From: an uncultured Nitrospirales bacterium
GTDB lineage: Bacteria; Nitrospirota; Nitrospiria; Nitrospirales; UBA8639
Reading direction: 5' to 3'
Assembly (NCBI GenBank): GCA_951812745.1
Contig: OX638327.1
Coordinates: forward strand, 1,881,001-1,945,000
Length of the DNA stretch: 64,000 nucleotides
A program made the position numbers and the translations under genes. Under the pieces are notes generated by a model. It was given only the letters and a program-made list of their open reading frames with translations, was not told the origin of the DNA and did not search any database. Below are positions 1 to 8,877 of this stretch, piece after piece. Within the stretch, counting starts at the first letter, position 1. Every line of letters begins with the position of its first letter.

Positions 1-15
1 TGACCGTTCTACCCA

Positions 16-1980
16 TCAGTGAACTGACACACTGGTCTCTGGTTCTGTTGGCATATCTTGTCGAATCAGATCAAGCACCTCGGTGATGGACAACGTCCCA
101 ACGTCGGTCCCGCTGCGTTTTCGCACGGAGACCGATTGGGCCTCCCGTTCCCGATCCCCCACGACGAGCATGTAGGGAATCTTGGCTTTTTCGGCTTCGC
201 GGATTTTGAGGCCTACCTTTTCTTTTCGCAAGTCTATCGAGGCGCGCAGCCCGGCGTTCGCCAAGCGGTCCCGGACGTGTGACGCATACTCCGCCTGTTT
301 GTCCGTAATGGGCAGCACGATGGCCTGGACGGGGGCGAGCCACGTCGGAAACGCCCCGGCATAATGTTCTATCAGAATGCCGAAAAACCGTTCGATGGAG
401 CCCATCAGCGCCCGGTGTATCATGATCGGTTGGTGCGCCGCGCCATCCTCCCCGATGTAGGACAAGCCGAACCGTTCGGGATTATTGAAGTCGATTTGCA
501 CCGTCGAACATTGCCAGGCCCGCCCCAACGCGTCATGGATTTTCAGATCGATTTTCGGCCCGTAAAACACGCCCTCGCCGGGGTCAACCTCATAGGGGAA
601 CCCGCTGCTTTTCAGTGCGGCTTCGAGGGCCTCCGTGGCCTGGTCCCATTTTTCCACGGCGCCGACGGCTTTTTCCGGTCGCGTGGACAGATACAACGCG
701 AACTCCGTAAAGCCGAAACGCCGGAGAACAAACATCGTGAAATCGAGGACCTTTTTGACTTCGGATTCGATCTGGTCCGGACGGCAGAAGATATGCGCGT
801 CATCCTGTGTGAAGCCCCGGACCCGCATGAGGCCATGCAGCACCCCTGACCGCTCGTAGCGATAGACCGTTCCCAATTCACCATAGCGAATGGGAAGCTC
901 CCGGTAGCTGCGCAAGTGGGACTTGTACACCATGATGTGGAACGGGCAATTCATCGGCTTTAACTGGTACTCACCCGCCTCGACGGCCATGGGCGCGAAC
1001 ATGTTTTCCTTGTAATAGTCCACGTGCCCGCTGGTTTTCCACAACTCCAGCCTAGCCACGTGCGGGGAATAGACCAATTCATAGCCGTGCTGCACGTGGC
1101 TGTCGCGCCAAAAATTCTCGATCAACAACCGAACCAGCGCCCCCTTGGGATGCCACAGGATCAACCCCGGCCCCGTGTCTTCGGGACTGCTGAAGAGATC
1201 CAGTTCTTTGCCGAGTTTGCGATGATCGCGGCGTTTGATTTCTTCCAGCTTCTGGAGATGGGCGTCCAATTCCGCCTGGGTCGGGAACGAGGTCCCGTAA
1301 ATGCGCTGCAGCATGGGATTGCGTTCATCCCCCCGCCAATACGCGCCGGCGGCGTTCAACACCTTGAAGGCTTTCACCTGACCGGTCGCGCCCACGTGCG
1401 GCCCCCGGCACAAGTCGATGAAATTGCCCTGCTTGTAGAGCGAGACGGCTTCATCCTCGATCTGTTCGATGATTTCGACCTTGAAGGCTTCCCCTTTCTC
1501 CCGAAACAGGTTGATCGCGTCTTCCTTCGACATCTCCAGGCGCTGCACGGGATAATTTTCTCGTATAATCTCGTGTGCCCGTGCCTCTATTTTTTCGAGA
1601 TCCTCGGGCGTGAACGGCCGTTCAAAGGAAAAGTCGTAATAGAAGCCTTCGTGAATGGCCGGGCCTATCGTGAGATTGGCCGAAGGAAACACGTCTTTCA
1701 CGGCCTGGGCCATAATATGAGTGCTGCTGTGCCGATAAATTTCCTTCCCGTCATCCGACGCAAAGGTCACGGGCTCCAGCGTCGCGCTCTTGGTCAGGGG
1801 GGCACTCAAGTCACCGGGTTGCCCGTCAATCCTCACGGCGAACACCTCCGGCGGTAGAAGCCCCGTCATCTCCGTCAACGCCTCGCGCGCCGTGACCCCG
1901 GACCGAAAGGTTTTCGTGCCGGTCCCCGGCAACGAGATTTCGATGCGTTCGCCCTGGGCTTCTTCAAGAGAAACTGACAT
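16..1980 (-). CDS. thrS: Threonyl-tRNA synthetase
   Basis: Charges tRNA-Thr with threonine in the cytoplasm. The domains run in the usual order: an N-terminal TGS domain (about residues 15-75), a second editing/SAD domain with the HSSTHIMAQAV zinc-type histidine motif (about 90-100), the class II catalytic core with MNCPFHIM, the motif 2 region RYERSGVLHGLMRVRGFTQ and motif 3 (PIMIHRALMGSIERF), and a C-terminal anticodon-binding domain ending near KIPYMLVVGDRE. The length (654 aa) is normal. I prefer the ATG at 1980 (MSVSLEEA), preceded by GGGAGA 10 nt upstream. The frame is open to another ATG at 2001, which would add seven residues not expected in the family. In many bacteria infC-rpmI-rplT follow thrS; here that side lies outside the window. 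Confidence 0.97.
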   Translation of the reverse strand: MSVSLEEAQGERIEISLPGTGTKTFRSGVTAREALTEMTGLLPPEVFAVRIDGQPGDLSAPLTKSATLEPVTFASDDGKEIYRHSSTHIMAQAVKDVFPSANLTIGPAIHEGFYYDFSFERPFTPEDLEKIEARAHEIIRENYPVQRLEMSKEDAINLFREKGEAFKVEIIEQIEDEAVSLYKQGNFIDLCRGPHVGATGQVKAFKVLNAAGAYWRGDERNPMLQRIYGTSFPTQAELDAHLQKLEEIKRRDHRKLGKELDLFSSPEDTGPGLILWHPKGALVRLLIENFWRDSHVQHGYELVYSPHVARLELWKTSGHVDYYKENMFAPMAVEAGEYQLKPMNCPFHIMVYKSHLRSYRELPIRYGELGTVYRYERSGVLHGLMRVRGFTQDDAHIFCRPDQIESEVKKVLDFTMFVLRRFGFTEFALYLSTRPEKAVGAVEKWDQATEALEAALKSSGFPYEVDPGEGVFYGPKIDLKIHDALGRAWQCSTVQIDFNNPERFGLSYIGEDGAAHQPIMIHRALMGSIERFFGILIEHYAGAFPTWLAPVQAIVLPITDKQAEYASHVRDRLANAGLRASIDLRKEKVGLKIREAEKAKIPYMLVVGDREREAQSVSVRKRSGTDVGTLSITEVLDLIRQDMPTEPETSVSVH

Positions 1981-2029
1981 GCTTCTGCAATCTCCCACCA
2001 TCTACCTGCTACAAACGGCCTTCATCCTG

Positions 2030-2050
2030 CCCTCTCGCGGAAGGAGAGGG
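2030..2050. repeat. Palindromic CCCTCTC/GAGAGGG element
   Basis: Seven-base arms CCCTCTC and GAGAGGG are separated by seven bases, between the thrS start and the 3' end of tRNA-Val. It belongs to the same loose family as the elements at 8803, 32652, 32934 and 33841. It may act as a processing or termination hairpin for the tRNA transcript, but no T tract follows. Confidence 0.5.
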
Positions 2051-2125
2051 TGGTAGGCGCGGGCGGTATTGAACCGCCGACCTCTACCGTGTCAAGGTAG
2101 CGCTCTCCCCCTGAGCTACGCGCCT
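2051..2125 (-). tRNA. tRNA-Val (anticodon GAC)
   Basis: Read on the minus strand, the acceptor stem AGGCGCG/CGCGCCT pairs fully. The D arm is GCTCAGGGGGAGAGC and the anticodon stem TACC/GGTA presents loop TTGACAC, anticodon GAC. The T arm contains GGTTCAATACC, and the 3' end encodes CCA. A CCCTCTC...GAGAGGG hairpin lies immediately downstream at 2030-2050, without a clear T run. Confidence 0.96.
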
Positions 2126-2299
2126 ATCACAAACGAAATATGCTAGAGGAGCGCCTCTCATCCTGTCAAGAAATTCAGGATTGTCTAATCTCCTGCGGTG
2201 CGCCGAGGCATTGTTTGACATTCTTACGAACACTGGATGCCGTTTTTTGAATACACCCTGTCTTTCACGCAATTCCAACACCTGCGTATCAGAACGACC

Positions 2300-2881
2300 A
2301 TGACGAAAGCGTACGACCCGCTCGATTATGACAACCTGGCTCGCAGTGTAGTAACCGCCCTTTTTGAATCGGCCTCTACCGCTCTCCCGCCTACCGAGAA
2401 ATTTTCTGGTTCCGGCGTGTATGCACTCTATTACACGGGTTCTCTTCCTTTCTATTCGCACATCTCTTCATCGGATTTGCATACACCGATCTATGTCGGC
2501 AAAGCCGTACCGACCGGCACGAGAAAAGGCGGCCGCCAAGTAGATTCCGAATCGAGTGCCGAGCTCTATCGACGCTTGCACGAGCACGCCAAATCCATCG
2601 ACCAAGCCGAGAATCTCGACCTGGTCGAGTTTCAGGCTCGCTATCTTGTGGTGGAGGAGGTATGGATCACGTTAGCGGAACGATTTCTCATCGATCATTT
2701 CCGACCGGTGTGGAACACCGTGATTGATGGCTTCGGCAATCACCCTCCCGGCAGCGGCCGCCGTGATATGCGACGTCCCCGCTGGGATATCGTCCATCCG
2801 GGACGTCCCTGGGCGGCGAAACTCAAGACCGCGGAAACGGCAGAGGAAGTCGTTCGACTTATTGGTACACAGGCGGGCTAA
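2300..2881 (+). CDS. Eco29kI-family GIY-YIG type II restriction endonuclease
   Basis: Predicted restriction endonuclease of the GIY-YIG fold. The family signature is clear: GVYALYYTG (about residues 40-48), PIYVGKAVP (about 65-73), the catalytic Arg/His segment ELYRRLHEHAKSI, a Glu-containing helix in TLAERFLIDHF, and PVWNTVIDGFGNHPPGSGR near the C-terminus. I recognise these as matching the Eco29kI family, whose founder cuts CCGCGG; the specificity of this enzyme is inferred. The ATG at 2300 gives 193 aa and an N-terminus about as long as in Eco29kI. The frame is open upstream to an ATG at 2237. Neither start has a good Shine-Dalgarno sequence. The gene runs convergently into the methyltransferase, with one base between the stop codons. 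Confidence 0.88.
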   Translation: MTKAYDPLDYDNLARSVVTALFESASTALPPTEKFSGSGVYALYYTGSLPFYSHISSSDLHTPIYVGKAVPTGTRKGGRQVDSESSAELYRRLHEHAKSIDQAENLDLVEFQARYLVVEEVWITLAERFLIDHFRPVWNTVIDGFGNHPPGSGRRDMRRPRWDIVHPGRPWAAKLKTAETAEEVVRLIGTQAG

Positions 2882-2882
2882 T

Positions 2883-4448
2883 TCAAGGCGCTCGAAGCTC
2901 AACCGCGGTTTCGTATAATCGTGTTCGCTGGGTCACTGTCCCGTTCCTGACCGAGGAATTCACGATGCTGTTGCCCGTGCGCTTCTTGCGCACTTCATGT
3001 AGGGCAACGATCTCAAAACCCTCTTGTTCTGCAATCTCGGCAAACAGCTTGTCCGTCTGAAACTCTAGGCCTTGCAGAATATTGTTACCGATGACAACGA
3101 CGACCTTCCCTCCGGGCCTCATACGGGTTCGCGTGAGAGCGCAAAAGAGCTGACAATCATTAAAGTAGGTCGCGGCGTAGTTCGCCCACCCGCGCCCGCC
3201 ATAGGTACCTTTCTCCGCGTGACGCGCCCTGAGGTCTTGGAGTTGTTCGCCTAAATGGGGCAGGTGTGGCCGTAACGCAATCTCCGGTCCGGACCGAACC
3301 GTCTGCCAAAATTGACCGAAGCTCTTGTGTTCAATGGTCTTCAGATCGGATGTCGTGTGCACCATCCCGAGCCAGAACAGATGCGGCCTCGTGTTGCGAA
3401 CATAATGGTAGTTGTTGAGATACGGAGGCGAGGTGATGAGCACGTCGATACTGTTCGGTCTGACCCGCTGGGCATGGTCCAAATACGACAGGGGATACAC
3501 CGTTGCTTGCGGCATCCGCTTGTGTTTTCTCATCCACCCTTGGAACGTGACGATATCCTCGTGCATTTCGCGCAGCTTGCGCTTCACAATGCTGAACACG
3601 TCGGCATGGTCGATGTTGGGCTTTCCGGCACCAGCCCGTGTCCCAAGACTCGGCTCGTACGAGTAGTTCGAGAAACTCACCATGACGGCTCCGAAAGCCA
3701 CCTGAAACAAGTCCGTGACCCAATCCGTCGTTTCTTGCGCAATAAAATCCTGACACGCCAAAACTTGCCGCTCCACCTTCGGACTGAAAAACGGGACACG
3801 GCTTGAAAACCCTTGGGGAGGAAGAGACATAGCCCTTTCGTCAAGCGACAGTTTTTCCTCGCCATATTCTTCGAATCGGTCGAGCGTCGCTGCCAGTATG
3901 TCTGCATCGTAGTGAGCAGCTTGGGCCTTTGTCTTACAGGCCAACGCCGCGTACGGATTGATCTCAAATCCGGTCGCATCGCATTCATACTTGAGGGCTT
4001 CGATCAACGTCGTGCCGACGCCGGCAAACGGATCCAAAACCCGCAACCTGTGGCGCTCACGTCTCACGCCTTCGAGCACCCCGGCGACAAACGATCCGGA
4101 AAATCCAGCGATCCAAGGAGTCCAGCGATGCAGGGTCCGCTCGTGATTCTCGGAAAAAGCCGTATCGCGAAAGTCCGAGATCGGTAGTGCGTATTGCACG
4201 AACGCTTCGGCGGTGGCCGGTTGCTCGTGGCCGGTAGTTTCTATCAGTCTATTGTCATCACGAACGCCTTTTCCAACCAGCCAATCTTCGAGTGCACTAC
4301 GCAAAAAGCGCCACTCCCTCCCGACCTTCTGTGATGGAATGCGTCTGGTCCGAGCCATCTCCCCAAGCGTCTTTTCACTGACGCGAATAAATGCCGCCGC
4401 CTCGGATCGAGTAAGGATCTCAGATGTTCCTGTATCTTCCTGTATCAT
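2883..4448 (-). CDS. DNA amino-methyltransferase (SPPY type) with N-terminal excisionase-like HTH
   Basis: Predicted cognate modification enzyme of the adjacent endonuclease. Residues about 10-60 form an excisionase/MerR-like helix-turn-helix (LTRSEAAAFIRVSEKTLGEM, then WRFLRSALEDWL). The catalytic part has motif I DPFAGVGTTLIEA (about 143-155), an acidic loop GFEINPYAA, and motif IV ITSPPYLNNYHY (about 336-347), in the order I then IV. SPPY is typical of enzymes methylating an exocyclic amino group (N4-cytosine or N6-adenine), not C5-cytosine. The HTH could bind the gene's own promoter and autoregulate, as in some RM systems; that is inference. It is tail-to-tail with the nuclease, so the two genes need separate promoters. 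Confidence 0.85.
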   Translation of the reverse strand: MIQEDTGTSEILTRSEAAAFIRVSEKTLGEMARTRRIPSQKVGREWRFLRSALEDWLVGKGVRDDNRLIETTGHEQPATAEAFVQYALPISDFRDTAFSENHERTLHRWTPWIAGFSGSFVAGVLEGVRRERHRLRVLDPFAGVGTTLIEALKYECDATGFEINPYAALACKTKAQAAHYDADILAATLDRFEEYGEEKLSLDERAMSLPPQGFSSRVPFFSPKVERQVLACQDFIAQETTDWVTDLFQVAFGAVMVSFSNYSYEPSLGTRAGAGKPNIDHADVFSIVKRKLREMHEDIVTFQGWMRKHKRMPQATVYPLSYLDHAQRVRPNSIDVLITSPPYLNNYHYVRNTRPHLFWLGMVHTTSDLKTIEHKSFGQFWQTVRSGPEIALRPHLPHLGEQLQDLRARHAEKGTYGGRGWANYAATYFNDCQLFCALTRTRMRPGGKVVVVIGNNILQGLEFQTDKLFAEIAEQEGFEIVALHEVRKKRTGNSIVNSSVRNGTVTQRTRLYETAVELRAP

Positions 4449-4593
4449 CCCTTAAATTCCTTTTACTTTCCAGAAACGCAACTCTAGCACAGGATCGAGG
4501 ATTGTCAAGTGGATAGATCGAATTGGTACTGTCGACGGCAGGGAGTTGCGCACGGACACGGCGCCCTCCGGGCATCTGCCTAAGCAAAGATGG

Positions 4594-5184
4594 TCAGGAG
4601 GACTCACCGTGTTGGCGGGAACGACGGGTCACGGGGATGTGGTATTCGACGATTTTCTTTCGCAGGGTGTTTCGATTCATGCCCAGAAGCCGCGCGGCTT
4701 GAACCTGATTCCCGTTCGTCTCACGAAGAGCATGTCTGATCAATGGCCGTTCCACCGCCTGGATGAGGGTCACGTGCAAACCCCTAGCCGAACTTGCCTT
4801 CATGGCCCGGACAAACTCCCCGAACTTCAACTCCACGTAGTCTTCGAGATTCAAATCCGGGAACTCCTGCAAGCCGCGCTTAGTTTCCCTTCCATCACCC
4901 TTGCCGAGGAGCCATTTCATGGTATCCAAAGCCGCCGGCACGGAAGATGGCCCTGAGATGATCAGCGTTTTTGACACGTCGATGACGTGCGGCAAATCCC
5001 TGAGTGCCTCCCACGACGTCTTTTCGGAAAGCACCAACCCGTGGATGGGTGCTTTTTGCGCCTCTTGTTTGACCTGCTGAAGATTCTCCACCACCACCAC
5101 GCGAACGCCAGCCTTATCCTGCAGGCGCTGCAAAGCCCCCGCCGCCGGGTCGCCTACCACGACGATATGCTTCGCTTGCGACAC
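4594..5184 (-). CDS. Fis-family (NtrC C-terminal-type) DNA-binding regulator
   Basis: A 196-aa protein with a C-terminal Fis-type helix-turn-helix (RHALRETNGNQVQAARLLG followed by MNRNTLRKKI, about residues 150-183). The N-terminal half (HIVVVGDPAAGALQRLQ...) has receiver-like alternating strands and helices, but I cannot point to a complete phosphoacceptor pocket. There is no AAA+ sigma54-activator domain. It lies 40 nt downstream of the DASS transporter gene on the same strand, so the two are probably co-transcribed and it may regulate that transporter. Target sites cannot be read from the sequence. Confidence 0.75.
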   Translation of the reverse strand: MSQAKHIVVVGDPAAGALQRLQDKAGVRVVVVENLQQVKQEAQKAPIHGLVLSEKTSWEALRDLPHVIDVSKTLIISGPSSVPAALDTMKWLLGKGDGRETKRGLQEFPDLNLEDYVELKFGEFVRAMKASSARGLHVTLIQAVERPLIRHALRETNGNQVQAARLLGMNRNTLRKKIVEYHIPVTRRSRQHGESS

Positions 5185-5224
5185 AGTCCTTATCCTTCGA
5201 AACCGTCGCGTACCGGTTTATCTG

Positions 5225-6736
5225 TCATGCGAACCCCATCAACGGACACAGGAGCCGAAGGGTCAGCCATACGAGGACGGCCCCGATGATATTCAAGAAC
5301 ACCCCGGCTCTCAGCATGTTCGGAAGAGGGATGAATCCCGTGCCGTAGACGATGGCATTCGGCGCGGTCGCGACCGGCATCATAAACGCGAGGCTCGCCC
5401 CCAGACAAATCCCCAGCGTCGGTGGAACGGGAGAAACCCCAGCCGCGGTGGCGATGGAAATCACCACGGGAACGAGCATGCTCGTCGACGCGGTATTCGA
5501 GACAATCTCCGTGATCACCAGCGCCGTACCGATGGCAACGGCCGTCAGGGTCCACAACGTATTACTCCCGAAGAGCGCAACCAGACTTTCTCCGATGATC
5601 TCGGCCAGGTGCGTTTGCACCATCAGATGGCCGAACGTCAAGCCGCCGCCGAACAACAGGATCGTGCCCCAATTAATGTTCGCGGCCTGGGTCCACTTCA
5701 ATGTAAATTCGCCGGCCTTGAAATTAACGGGCAACACAAACAGCAGCCCCGCCGCAAAAATCGGAACCATTTCCTTGGGAAGACGGGCATTGATGAACGT
5801 CACCAGATCGGAATCCCGTCCCAACACGATCCCCAATACCCCCGGTCCGATCCAACACGCGATAGCCAGGAGCAACGCGAAACAGGTATTCCTTTGGCCG
5901 CGCGTCCAGCCTTCCTGTTGCCGGCGAAGGTTCTGCAGGTGATCGCCCAGATCCGGGAACGTCTTGGGCAGCGGATGCAGCCAAAAGAGAATCGCGGCAA
6001 TGCCCAACCAGAGCACGACGGCCAGCGGCAGCCCGATGGCCATCCAATCGAAAAATGCGATGTCAATGCCGGCTTGTTGGGACAGCAACCCCACGCCAAT
6101 GATATTCGGCGGCGTGCCGATCATCGTCGCAATCCCCCCGGCCGCCGAGCCATAGGCCAATAACAGAAGCACGCCGGGCTCATGGGACCCGGACTCTTCC
6201 CTCGACCCACGAATGGTCGAGAGCAGGCCAAGCGCAATCGGCACCATAATGGCCACGGAAGCGGTGTTGCTGATCCACATGGACAGGAAGGCGGTGGCCA
6301 ATCCCATGGCCCCGAACATCAAGACCGGCCTGGCCATAATCGTCTTACGGGACAACAGCCAGACGGCAAACCGCCGGTCCAGCCCGTGCACCACAAAGGC
6401 CTCGGCCAAAAAGAAGCTGCCGATAAAGAGAAAGATGATCGGGTGGGCGAACGTCGCCAGCACTTCCCTGGCCGACCCCAACCCCATGGCAATACACAGG
6501 GCCGCACCGACCAGTGCGGTCACGGCCAAGGGAATGGCTTCCGTGGCCCAACTGACCACGACCCATACCAAAATGGCCGAGAGGATATGGGCCGAGGCAG
6601 GCAGACTGGAAAACGGGTTGAGATACACCAGGAGCGCCAGCCCGGGCGCCGCATACAGGCCGACTCGTTGCCTCATTCCCCAAGCATGCCGGTTTGCGGT
6701 TTTCATGCCGATACGACTGCCGATCCGACTCCGCAA
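5225..6736 (-). CDS. DASS-family (SLC13) sodium/anion or dicarboxylate symporter
   Basis: A 503-aa polytopic inner-membrane protein with about 11-13 hydrophobic segments. The two pseudo-repeats each carry the family SNT motif: SMWISNTASVAIMVP in the first half and TEIVSNTASTSMLVPVV in the second. Both are followed by the matching Pro-Asn loops (MIGTPPNIIGVG and MPVATAPNAIVYGTG). In this family these build the sodium and carboxylate sites. Substrate (C4-dicarboxylate, citrate, sulfate or other anion) cannot be told. Two internal methionines (positions 11 and 21) are alternative starts. It is followed at 40 nt by the Fis-type regulator. Confidence 0.88.
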   Translation of the reverse strand: MRSRIGSRIGMKTANRHAWGMRQRVGLYAAPGLALLVYLNPFSSLPASAHILSAILVWVVVSWATEAIPLAVTALVGAALCIAMGLGSAREVLATFAHPIIFLFIGSFFLAEAFVVHGLDRRFAVWLLSRKTIMARPVLMFGAMGLATAFLSMWISNTASVAIMVPIALGLLSTIRGSREESGSHEPGVLLLLAYGSAAGGIATMIGTPPNIIGVGLLSQQAGIDIAFFDWMAIGLPLAVVLWLGIAAILFWLHPLPKTFPDLGDHLQNLRRQQEGWTRGQRNTCFALLLAIACWIGPGVLGIVLGRDSDLVTFINARLPKEMVPIFAAGLLFVLPVNFKAGEFTLKWTQAANINWGTILLFGGGLTFGHLMVQTHLAEIIGESLVALFGSNTLWTLTAVAIGTALVITEIVSNTASTSMLVPVVISIATAAGVSPVPPTLGICLGASLAFMMPVATAPNAIVYGTGFIPLPNMLRAGVFLNIIGAVLVWLTLRLLCPLMGFA

Positions 6737-6924
6737 CCCTGTTGGAGGACGAACCCGGACGTGGTTGATGTGACTGGTCTAAAGAGTTCTCGTGAGTATG
6801 AGCCTTGCCTGATGGAAATGACGGAAGCGCACTGTACCATAGCAAGTTTAGGAAAACCATTTCGGTACATTGTAGGAATAATGGCAAAAAAGTGTTGGGG
6901 GAAAGACGCGAGCGGGGAATGCGT

Positions 6925-7332
6925 TTATGGGACGACTTCAAAGCGCATTTGCCGGAAATGGGAGTCCAGCGTCAATGCCCGACGAATCCGTAACTCTCGC
7001 ATCACGACGAAACTGCAACAATCGGTAAAGGAGAAGTCCTTGTCCCGATAGCGGAAGAAGAGCGCTCGCGCGCGATCTCTTCGCGGTTCGTCAATGGACT
7101 CGATCCGTAGTCGAGCCGAGCCGTCGATTTGCAACCACCACGCTTCAGCAGCATCGAGCCCGAGGCGGAACCGGATCGTGGTCAGCGTTTCGTCGATCAC
7201 ATAGTCCGTTGTCGTCAGCATGCCGCCGGCCGATAACCATTCATCCCGAGCTTCCCGCACGGCCGACCCCGTCCTGTCGCTGCTATCCGCAACCGCGACC
7301 CATGCGGCCGTATCGACGAACATGTGCCTCAC
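6925..7332 (-). CDS. PIN-domain ribonuclease toxin (VapC-like)
   Basis: A 135-aa PIN-domain protein, predicted RNase toxin. The acidic residues expected for metal binding are visible: Asp in FVDTAAWVAV (residue 7), Glu in YVIDETLT (about 48), Asp in FSFTDCCSFVVM (about 102) and LTLDSHF near the end (about 122). Its start overlaps the upstream antitoxin stop by 4 nt (7329-7332), the usual translational coupling of such modules. It looks complete. Confidence 0.85.
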   Translation of the reverse strand: MRHMFVDTAAWVAVADSSDRTGSAVREARDEWLSAGGMLTTTDYVIDETLTTIRFRLGLDAAEAWWLQIDGSARLRIESIDEPRRDRARALFFRYRDKDFSFTDCCSFVVMRELRIRRALTLDSHFRQMRFEVVP

Positions 7333-7574
7333 CGGTACAGCACCTCGTCATGCCGCACAGCAGCGTCCCCCGATTCGGATGCACCAACAGCCGGGGCCTG
7401 ATACAGCGTATCCGATTCCAGCGGGATGCTGTTGAGCGGAGGACTGTCAACCGGTACTATGTCAAAAGCCGGGCGACTTCTATACAGAACGGTAAACCGT
7501 TTCCCATGCCGCACTTTTTCGACGACATCATGCAACCGCTCTCGAAGTTGTTTCGCACTGATCATCTCAGGCAT
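7329..7574 (-). CDS. Phd/YefM-like antitoxin
   Basis: An 81-aa protein starting MPEMISAKQLRERLHDVVEK, which fits the N-terminal DNA-binding fold of Phd/YefM antitoxins: a short strand, then a helix that places the gene under autoregulation. The C-terminal part (about residues 45-81) is low in predicted structure and would wrap the PIN toxin. The assignment rests mostly on length, the N-terminal pattern and the 4-nt overlap with a PIN gene. A GGAGGTG-like Shine-Dalgarno precedes the ATG on the minus strand. Confidence 0.7.
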   Translation of the reverse strand: MPEMISAKQLRERLHDVVEKVRHGKRFTVLYRSRPAFDIVPVDSPPLNSIPLESDTLYQAPAVGASESGDAAVRHDEVLYR

Positions 7575-7903
7575 CAGGGCACCTCCTGAAGTTTAACTCA
7601 AAGTAATCTTTTTTTGATGTCAGGTCAAGCATCCAAGCTGTGGGGAGCACATCCCGCGCTATTTGGCAGCGGGTCGGGAACGACGAGCCCGGACGGGATT
7701 GGGCGTAAAGAAGGACGAACTCGGTGGGCCTACAACGCCGTATGGGGATTATCGGTGTAACGCTTCGCAATCGAGCGAGCCGCCGGCAGAGCCGTTCGCT
7801 AAACGGCAGTGGAACACGCTTCGAGTCGGCCACTTTCCCACCGCCACTGCAGCGGGTATAATTTCACCAATTCAAACTCATCTTCATGGAAGGAGTCAGG
7901 AGC
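7575..7903. promoter_or_regulatory. Intergenic region with a TATAAT box upstream of the MBL gene
   Basis: No gene is supported in this 329-bp divergent gap; the open frames in it lack family features. A perfect TATAAT occurs at 7857-7862 on the plus strand, about 40 nt before the MBL-fold gene. The expected -35 position (about 7834-7839, TTTCCC) is a poor match. Confidence 0.4.
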
Positions 7904-8794
7904 ATGAAACGTATTCTGGGTATTGTTCTGGTGACTATCTTGTTCTCCGGGGCTGTTTTTGCTGAAACCTTACCCCCACATACCGCCAAGATAGGTGAGG
8001 GGGTGTATAGCTTCGGAAATCCGGCGAATGCCTATTTTTCGATGTTTGTGGTGACGAACGAGGGGGTCATCGCGATTGAATCGGTGAATACGAACCATGC
8101 GACGGATATGGTCAAAACCATCAAGGCGGTCACGGATCAGCCGATTCGGTATCTCTTCCACAGCCACAATCACTGGGATCATTCGAGCGGCGGGCAAGTG
8201 TTTCACGATGCCGGGGCGACCGTGATGGCCCACGAGGAAGCCTATCGATGGATGAAGGCGAACCCGGGTCCGGACATGATGGTTCCGGACGAAAGTTGGG
8301 CGGGCAACCGACAAGACATCACCTTGGGGGGCACCGTCTTGGAATTGCATTATCTGGGCATGAATCATGGCCTAGGCATGACCGTCTTTCTTCTTCCCAA
8401 AGAAAAAATAGCCTATATTGCCGACCTGGTCGATCCGAACGCGGTCTTGTTCAATATTGTGCCGGACTTCAACGTCAAAGAATGGGAGCGATCCCTCAAA
8501 GAAATCGAGCAAATGGATTTCGACAAGGCGCTCTATGCGCACAGCGGGAAAGCGCAACCGTTATTGGGGGGCACCAAGCAGGAGGTGAGAGAGTATATCC
8601 AATTCGTTCAGGACATCCGTGGCGCCATTTACGCGGAATTTGAGAAAGGGACGAACTGGATGATGATCCCGAAGGCCGTGAAGCTTCCTCAATATAAGGA
8701 TTGGTGGATGTATGAGGAATGGTTGCCCATGAACGTGTGGCGCATTCTTTTGGACGACTCGATGGGGCCGTTTCCCTGGAGACCAAACCCGTAG
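7904..8794 (+). CDS. Exported metallo-beta-lactamase-fold hydrolase
   Basis: The first 20 residues (MKRILGIVLVTILFSGAVFA) form a signal peptide with a likely cut after AVFA. The mature part has the MBL-fold zinc motif HSHNHWDHSSGG (about residues 81-92), then downstream His/Asp ligands around LHYLGMNHGLGMT, IAYIADLVDP and YAHSGKA. The protein is probably periplasmic. Substrate is unknown; relatives include alkylsulfatase- or quinoprotein-relay-type hydrolases and lactonases. The ATG at 7904 is chosen because AGGAG sits five bases upstream and it begins exactly at the signal peptide. The frame also has an ATG at 7886. Confidence 0.85.
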   Translation: MKRILGIVLVTILFSGAVFAETLPPHTAKIGEGVYSFGNPANAYFSMFVVTNEGVIAIESVNTNHATDMVKTIKAVTDQPIRYLFHSHNHWDHSSGGQVFHDAGATVMAHEEAYRWMKANPGPDMMVPDESWAGNRQDITLGGTVLELHYLGMNHGLGMTVFLLPKEKIAYIADLVDPNAVLFNIVPDFNVKEWERSLKEIEQMDFDKALYAHSGKAQPLLGGTKQEVREYIQFVQDIRGAIYAEFEKGTNWMMIPKAVKLPQYKDWWMYEEWLPMNVWRILLDDSMGPFPWRPNP

Positions 8795-8802
8795 ACGTTC
8801 TC

Positions 8803-8846
8803 CCCCTCACCCCAACCCTCTCCCTCCAGGGGAGAGGGTGTGGGGG
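8803..8846. repeat. Dispersed palindromic repeat (CCCTCTCC...GGGAGAGGG)
   Basis: It lies between the MBL gene and mfd. The core is CCCTCTCCCTCCAGGGGAGAGGG, with flanks CCCCTCACCCC on the left and GTGTGGGG on the right that extend the symmetry. The same sequence type recurs inside mnmE. It may also serve as a Rho-independent-like hairpin for the MBL gene. Confidence 0.7.
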
Positions 8847-8877
8847 GTAACGACCCGTCATCGCAAGCACTTTCTGC

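Noticed and set aside
1024..1857. 277-codon open frame opposite thrS
   Set aside because: Antisense shadow of a confident synthetase gene.
2215..2244. Promoter upstream of the Eco29kI-like gene
   Set aside because: TTGACA is present at 2215-2220, but no acceptable -10 hexamer lies at the right distance.
6182..7051. 289-codon open frame opposite the DASS gene and the gap
   Set aside because: Gly/Arg/His/Pro-biased translation with no domain; most of it is antisense to a clear transporter.
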